A stretch of DNA of 8,443 nt from Pseudomonadota bacterium (GTDB lineage Bacteria > Pseudomonadota > Alphaproteobacteria > Caulobacterales > Aquidulcibacteraceae), in NCBI GenBank assembly GCA_023410295.1, contig JAEYPY010000015.1, forward strand, positions 1-8,443, read 5' to 3'. Positions 5,677 to 8,443 of the stretch are shown piece after piece (within the stretch, counting starts at the first letter, position 1; each line of letters begins with the position of its first letter). The notes under the pieces were generated by a model. That model was given only the letters and a program-made list of their open reading frames with translations, did no database searches and had not been told where the DNA came from. The position numbers and the translations under genes were made by a program.

Positions 5677-6675
5677 TTACGAGCGGCCGCGCAGGCCGGT
5701 GAGGCTCGCATCGCGGTCGGCGTGCCAGGTATCGGCCTCTTGCGTGCGCGCGTTGTCGATCGCGACCGAAGCCGGGCTTTGCGGGCCGTACGGCGCGCCA
5801 GGGCCCATCGGATCGCCTTCGGCGTTGATCGCTGCGGCGCAGGTCTCGCCATCGACTTGATAGAAGCGGCTCATGACTTCAACGACCGCACGCTCCACGC
5901 CCGCGCGCACGGCGAGCTGCACCGGCTCCAGCGCGCGCTCGCCGCCGGCGATGTCGATGAAGGTGTCGTCGAAGAAGGAAAAGACGCCGGCGCGCACTTC
6001 GCGGCCGATGATCTGCTTTTGGTAGGAGATCACGTCCACGACTTCGAGCGTGCGCGTATCGACGAGGCGGAAATCGAGCGCGATGTTCATGACGTAAAGA
6101 CGCGCGCCGATATTGCCGACGCCGTCGCGCGCATCGGTGTGGCCGCCCTGGGCGTCAACGCCGACGGAGCGGATGTTGTAATTGAGTTCGGTGATGCCGC
6201 CGACGAAGTAGAAGTCGGAGCCCGGCATTTGTCCCGCATAGATGCGGCGCACGTTCTCGTCGCTCGCGTTCGGCGCCTCTTCGCCGATCAGGCGGTTGTT
6301 CGCGTAGCGCAGCTCGAGCTCGGTGACGGACGTATCGAAACGCTCCACCAGGCGCGCGCCGGCCTTGGCGAACGCGCTCATCGCCATGAGCGAAGCGCCT
6401 TGCGTGATGCGACGGCCGCCTTCCTCGGAGACAGAGCCGGTGTAATCGAGAATGCGGCCGACAGCGATGCGCGGGGCGGCGACGTTGCTGGCGCGCGCAT
6501 GTGCAGCCAGGCAATCGAGCGCCGGCGAATACGCGGTCGGGTTCGCGGTGACGGGCGCATCGCCAATCGGCAACGCATACATGCCGTCATTGCCCGAAAA
6601 CGGCGTGACGCAGGCGGTCAGCATCGTGCTGGCCGAGAGGGCGAGGGCGAGAGTTTTCAGCGCGCGCATATGCAT
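5677..6675 (-). CDS. hfaB: Holdfast anchor protein HfaB, CsgG-family outer-membrane secretion lipoprotein
   Basis: CsgG homologue. CsgG forms the nonameric outer-membrane channel that exports curli subunits; HfaB plays the matching role for HfaA and HfaD. The 332-residue product opens with a lipoprotein signal ending in the lipobox LTAC (lipidated Cys22). The CsgG core runs from about 50 to 275: APRIAVGRILDYTG (67-80), an Ala-rich helix (MAMSAFAKAGARLVERFD, 97-114), VGGITELNYNIRSVG (158-172), MNIALDFRLVDTRTLEVVDV (196-215) and a C-terminal helix (VQLAVRAGVERAVVEVMSRF). Some 55 residues beyond, with a GPGAPYGPQ stretch, extend past the usual CsgG length. The ATG at 6675 overlaps the hfaA stop as TGATG, with GGAG four bases upstream. 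An ATG at 6669 (MRALKT) has ten-base spacing and is an equally plausible start. Stop is TAA at 5677-5679. Co-transcription with hfaA and hfaD is very likely. Confidence 0.92.
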   Translation of the reverse strand: MHMRALKTLALALSASTMLTACVTPFSGNDGMYALPIGDAPVTANPTAYSPALDCLAAHARASNVAAPRIAVGRILDYTGSVSEEGGRRITQGASLMAMSAFAKAGARLVERFDTSVTELELRYANNRLIGEEAPNASDENVRRIYAGQMPGSDFYFVGGITELNYNIRSVGVDAQGGHTDARDGVGNIGARLYVMNIALDFRLVDTRTLEVVDVISYQKQIIGREVRAGVFSFFDDTFIDIAGGERALEPVQLAVRAGVERAVVEVMSRFYQVDGETCAAAINAEGDPMGPGAPYGPQSPASVAIDNARTQEADTWHADRDASLTGLRGRS

Positions 6676-7037
6676 CAATCTCCAGCTTCGGCGCTGATGT
6701 CGCCGTTATTGATCTGCGTGGAATCCACGATCACGGTGTTGTAGTTGCCTTGCGTAACCACGTTCAGTTGGTTGCCGATGGCTTGCGCCGAGCCGATGCC
6801 AGTGGCGAAGCCGTCCTGCAGGCCGCCGGTCAGCGTGCCTTCGATCTGCATGCGGCCGTTGACGATGACACGGTTGCCATTGGAATCGCGGGTCGAGGGA
6901 TTGATCGGGCGGTCGAAGCTTTCCCAGCCCATGCCGAACGCGCGTTCCATGTCGCCGGCGCTGGCGATGGGATCGTCGGCGTAGGCGGGGCTCGCGAGCA
7001 TCGCGGCGGTAAGGACAATTAAGGTGAACGTGCGCAC
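6675..7037 (-). CDS. hfaA: Holdfast anchor protein HfaA, small secreted curlin-like protein
   Basis: First gene of the holdfast-anchor operon. HfaA of Caulobacter is a small exported protein compared with the curli subunit CsgA and found in high-molecular-weight complexes at the holdfast pole. Here it has 120 residues: signal peptide 1-20 (cut after PAYA), then FDRPINPSTRDSNGNRVIVNG at about 41-61, the most recognisable HfaA segment, then a Gly/Asn/Gln-rich tail (AIGNQLNVV, QGNYNTVIV, TQINNGDISA) of curlin-like character. The start is GTG at 7037, because GGAG lies nine bases upstream and the next codons give a normal Sec signal; no ATG-initiated alternative keeps the signal intact. The last base of its TGA stop is the first base of the hfaB ATG. 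It is divergent from the rhomboid gene over a 144-base spacer that must carry the operon promoter. Confidence 0.87.
   Translation of the reverse strand: MRTFTLIVLTAAMLASPAYADDPIASAGDMERAFGMGWESFDRPINPSTRDSNGNRVIVNGRMQIEGTLTGGLQDGFATGIGSAQAIGNQLNVVTQGNYNTVIVDSTQINNGDISAEAGD
6687..6806 (-). repeat. Permuted copy of the HfaD repeat unit at the C-terminus of HfaA
   Basis: HfaA residues 78-117 first match the second half of an HfaD unit (ATGIGSAQAIGNQLNVV, compare TAAASSTAIGNAATYQV in HfaD unit 8). They then match the opening of the next unit (VDSTQINNGDISA, compare VDSTQLSHGDATA at HfaD 113-125). The distance from the GN turn to the following Gln is 20 residues, within the 17-23 seen in the HfaD pairs measured. 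Similarity is read by eye from the two translations. Confidence 0.65.
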
Positions 7038-7140
7038 GCTTGTGTGCTCCGGGTGAATTCGTGTCCGGGGCGAGGAAGCAACGTGCGTGCCAGCCGTTTT
7101 GGCGAGAGGCCGCATTGGCGCGCGAAGCGCCGCGCCCCAT

Positions 7141-7157
7141 ATCGCGCATGGCGCGAT
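7141..7157. promoter_or_regulatory. Perfect 7+3+7 dyad in the hfaA-rhomboid divergent spacer
   Basis: ATCGCGC (7141-7147) and GCGCGAT (7151-7157) are exact reverse complements separated by ATG. The dyad lies 104 bases upstream of the hfaA start and 24 bases upstream of the preferred rhomboid start. On the minus strand it sits between TTAATG (7163-7158) and TATGGG (7141-7136), a weak -35/-10-like pair spaced 16 bases for hfaA. Operator function is inference; the symmetry is seen directly. Confidence 0.4.
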
Positions 7158-7181
7158 CATTAACCGCGTGGAGCCTTGAGT

Positions 7182-7829
7182 TTGAACGAAGAAGCCGCCC
7201 GCCCGCCGACGCCGTTCATCATTTGGGCGCTCGTGGCGGCGATCGTTGCAGCCTATGTCGCCTTCATGTTCGCGACGCCGGGGCAGCAGTTATCTGTTCG
7301 AGATGCCTTTGCGTTAATCCCCGAGCGCTTCAACGCCGAGAGCCCGAGCCATTTCGTTAATTGGTACGAAGCGCTCGGGCCGCTCTTCGGACACATCTTC
7401 CTGCATGTCGCGTGGTGGCATGCCGGGCTCAACGCGTTCTTCTTCTTCGCGCTCGGCCGTTTGCCTGCCATGCGGCTCGGCTGGTGGCGTTTTCTGATCG
7501 TCTTCTTCGCGGGCGGCGTTTTGGGCGCGATCGCCTTCATCGCCATCAACTGGAACACCGACGAGATCGCTGTCGGCGCTTCGGGCGCGGTGTGCGGCGT
7601 CTTCAGTGCGTACTTCCTGGCGATGCGACGCACCTGGCGTGAGGCTGTCGCCGATCCGCGCATCCGCGGCGCTTACGGGATGATATTCTTCCTTAACGTC
7701 GTGTTGATGGGCGCCGCCAGCGAGTTCGGGCTCTTTCCGATTGCCTGGGAGGGCCATCTCGGCGGCTTCGTGGGCGGGGCGCTTGCGTACATCGCGCTTG
7801 CGCCGAAGCCGCGCGGGCCCTGGGGCTAA
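7182..7829 (+). CDS. Rhomboid family intramembrane serine protease
   Basis: Cleaves transmembrane substrates within the inner membrane. The 215-residue protein is nearly all hydrophobic helices, with one near residues 11-31 and others around 83-95, 103-121, 133-148, 165-180 and 193-207. The catalytic Ser135 lies in GASGAVCGVFSAY (the family GxSG), and the catalytic His192 in WEGHLGGFVGG. The oxyanion/structural pair H-x3-N is His80 and Asn84 (HAGLN), corresponding to His150/Asn154 of E. coli GlpG. There is no GlpG-like N-terminal cytosolic domain, as is common for compact bacterial rhomboids. The start is a TTG: TTG at 7182 has GGAG eight bases upstream, whereas an in-frame TTG at 7176 is only two bases from it. 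Divergent from hfaA. The TAA stop overlaps the stop of the convergent GDYXXLXY gene. Substrate unknown. Confidence 0.93.
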   Translation: MNEEAARPPTPFIIWALVAAIVAAYVAFMFATPGQQLSVRDAFALIPERFNAESPSHFVNWYEALGPLFGHIFLHVAWWHAGLNAFFFFALGRLPAMRLGWWRFLIVFFAGGVLGAIAFIAINWNTDEIAVGASGAVCGVFSAYFLAMRRTWREAVADPRIRGAYGMIFFLNVVLMGAASEFGLFPIAWEGHLGGFVGGALAYIALAPKPRGPWG

Positions 7830-8401
7830 AGCCAGGCGAGTTCGAGCCGTTCGCCGTCCAGCATCAAGCCTTTCAGCCGCGCGCGGCCGTCGCGGCCGAT
7901 CGAAACGATGGCGAAGGCGCGCGTTTCGCCCAGCTGTTGTTCGCGCAGCGTGCTTTCGATGCGCAGGGCGTCGGTTTGGTTGATGTGGAAGCGCTCCACG
8001 CCGACATCGAGGCGGACAACGTTCTGCGCGGGCGCGCCCTCCGCACCACCCATTTGCCAGCATTCGAAGGCGCCGCGCACCAGCACAGGCCCGATCTGTT
8101 GCGCCTCGTCGCGGGAGTCGGCGCCGCCGGCGACGACGTGCGCAGCGCCTTCGGACCGCAGCGCCAGCCACTTCGACTCCATGCCGCCGCGCGGGCAGGG
8201 CGCGCCCTCCACAAGGCGCTGCGTCAGATTAATATCGACATAGTGGCCGCTGAGCAGAGAACGCGGATCGACTGCTTCCATCGGCAACAGCACTTCAAAT
8301 CCGCCCGAGCGCGCCGCGCCTTCGCGCACGACGAGGCCAATGAGCGCCAGCGCGCACAGCGCGGCGACGATCATGATGCGGGGCGGCGCTTTGATCTTCA
8401 T
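7826..8401 (-). CDS. GDYXXLXY-family membrane-anchored protein
   Basis: A 191-residue protein with one N-terminal membrane segment (residues 8-25, after MKIKAPPR) and an exported C-terminal domain. The core of the GDYXXLXY family is recognisable: DPRSLLSGHYVDINL at 45-59, with GHY where the family name has GDY. LDVGVERFHINQTDALRIES at 131-150 corresponds to the usual GIERYFVPEG-like segment, and AIVSIGRDGRARLKGLML at 164-181 to the final strands. The molecular role of the family is unknown. It is usually encoded next to a multi-pass DUF2157/DUF4401-type membrane protein, which fits the gene just upstream. The ATG at 8401 overlaps the stop of that upstream gene as ATGA, so translation is probably coupled. 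It ends in TAG at 7826-7828, overlapping the rhomboid stop by three bases. Confidence 0.85.
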   Translation of the reverse strand: MKIKAPPRIMIVAALCALALIGLVVREGAARSGGFEVLLPMEAVDPRSLLSGHYVDINLTQRLVEGAPCPRGGMESKWLALRSEGAAHVVAGGADSRDEAQQIGPVLVRGAFECWQMGGAEGAPAQNVVRLDVGVERFHINQTDALRIESTLREQQLGETRAFAIVSIGRDGRARLKGLMLDGERLELAWL

Positions 8402-8443
8402 GACGCGTGCTTCTTGCGCAGCATGAGTCCCGCCGCCAGCGCA
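8398..8443 (-). CDS. 3' end of a gene running off the right edge, probably the membrane partner of the GDYXXLXY protein
   Basis: The frame that would end in ATGA with the downstream start reads ALAAGLMLRKKHAS and then TGA (8400-8398). A small hydrophobic stretch followed by Arg-Lys-Lys is what the last membrane helix of an inner-membrane protein with a cytosolic tail looks like. By family knowledge the expected neighbour is a DUF4401/DUF2157-type multi-pass protein. Only 14 codons are visible, so the identity is contextual. Confidence 0.5.
   Translation of the reverse strand, partial: ALAAGLMLRKKHAS

Noticed and set aside
5284..6744. A 486-codon open frame on the plus strand opposite hfaB and hfaD
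   Set aside because: It is antisense to two genes with clear signal peptides and family features, its translation is Ala/Arg/Asp-rich with no domain, and it has no ribosome binding site. High GC keeps the frame open.
7314..8171. A 285-codon minus-strand open frame across the rhomboid and GDYXXLXY genes
   Set aside because: Arg/Ala/Pro-rich shadow translation overlapping two well-supported genes.

Overview
This GC-rich window looks like the chromosome of an alphaproteobacterium, most likely a prosthecate, surface-attaching member of the Caulobacterales (Caulobacteraceae or Hyphomonadaceae type). The strongest pointer is a complete hfaA-hfaB-hfaD cluster, the holdfast anchor genes best known from Caulobacter. 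Genes are densely packed on both strands. No tRNA, rRNA, insertion sequence, integrase, phage gene or CRISPR array is visible, so the window reads as core chromosome rather than an island.

Left part (1-2350). queF (queuosine biosynthesis, minus strand) is divergent from a classical short-chain dehydrogenase/reductase. A 205-base spacer follows, ending in two back-to-back perfect hairpins just upstream of the Shine-Dalgarno of a TorF-family putative porin. A strong hairpin-plus-T-run terminator lies between the porin and the convergent nitroreductase.

Middle part (2350-4470). A YdjA-like nitroreductase (minus) is divergent from a NUDIX hydrolase (plus). Serine O-acetyltransferase cysE follows the NUDIX gene with a one-base gap, so the two probably form an operon. 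cysE converges on hfaD with only 5 bases between the stop codons, across a small 9-base tandem duplication.

Holdfast anchor part (4473-7037, minus). The transcription order is hfaA (small secreted curlin-like protein), hfaB (CsgG-family outer-membrane secretion lipoprotein) and hfaD (395-residue secreted surface protein). hfaA and hfaB overlap by one base and hfaD follows 16 bases later. On established knowledge of the family, HfaB exports and stabilises HfaA and HfaD, which together fix the polysaccharide holdfast to the cell envelope. Reading the proteins shows that nearly all of mature HfaD is eight degenerate repeats of about 46-52 residues, and that the tail of HfaA carries one permuted copy of the same unit. 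This is the most interesting structure in the window.

Right part (7038-8443). A 144-base divergent spacer holding a perfect 7+3+7 dyad separates hfaA from a rhomboid intramembrane protease (plus). The rhomboid stop codon overlaps that of a convergent GDYXXLXY-family membrane-anchored protein. That gene is coupled by a 4-base ATGA overlap to a gene that runs off the right edge.
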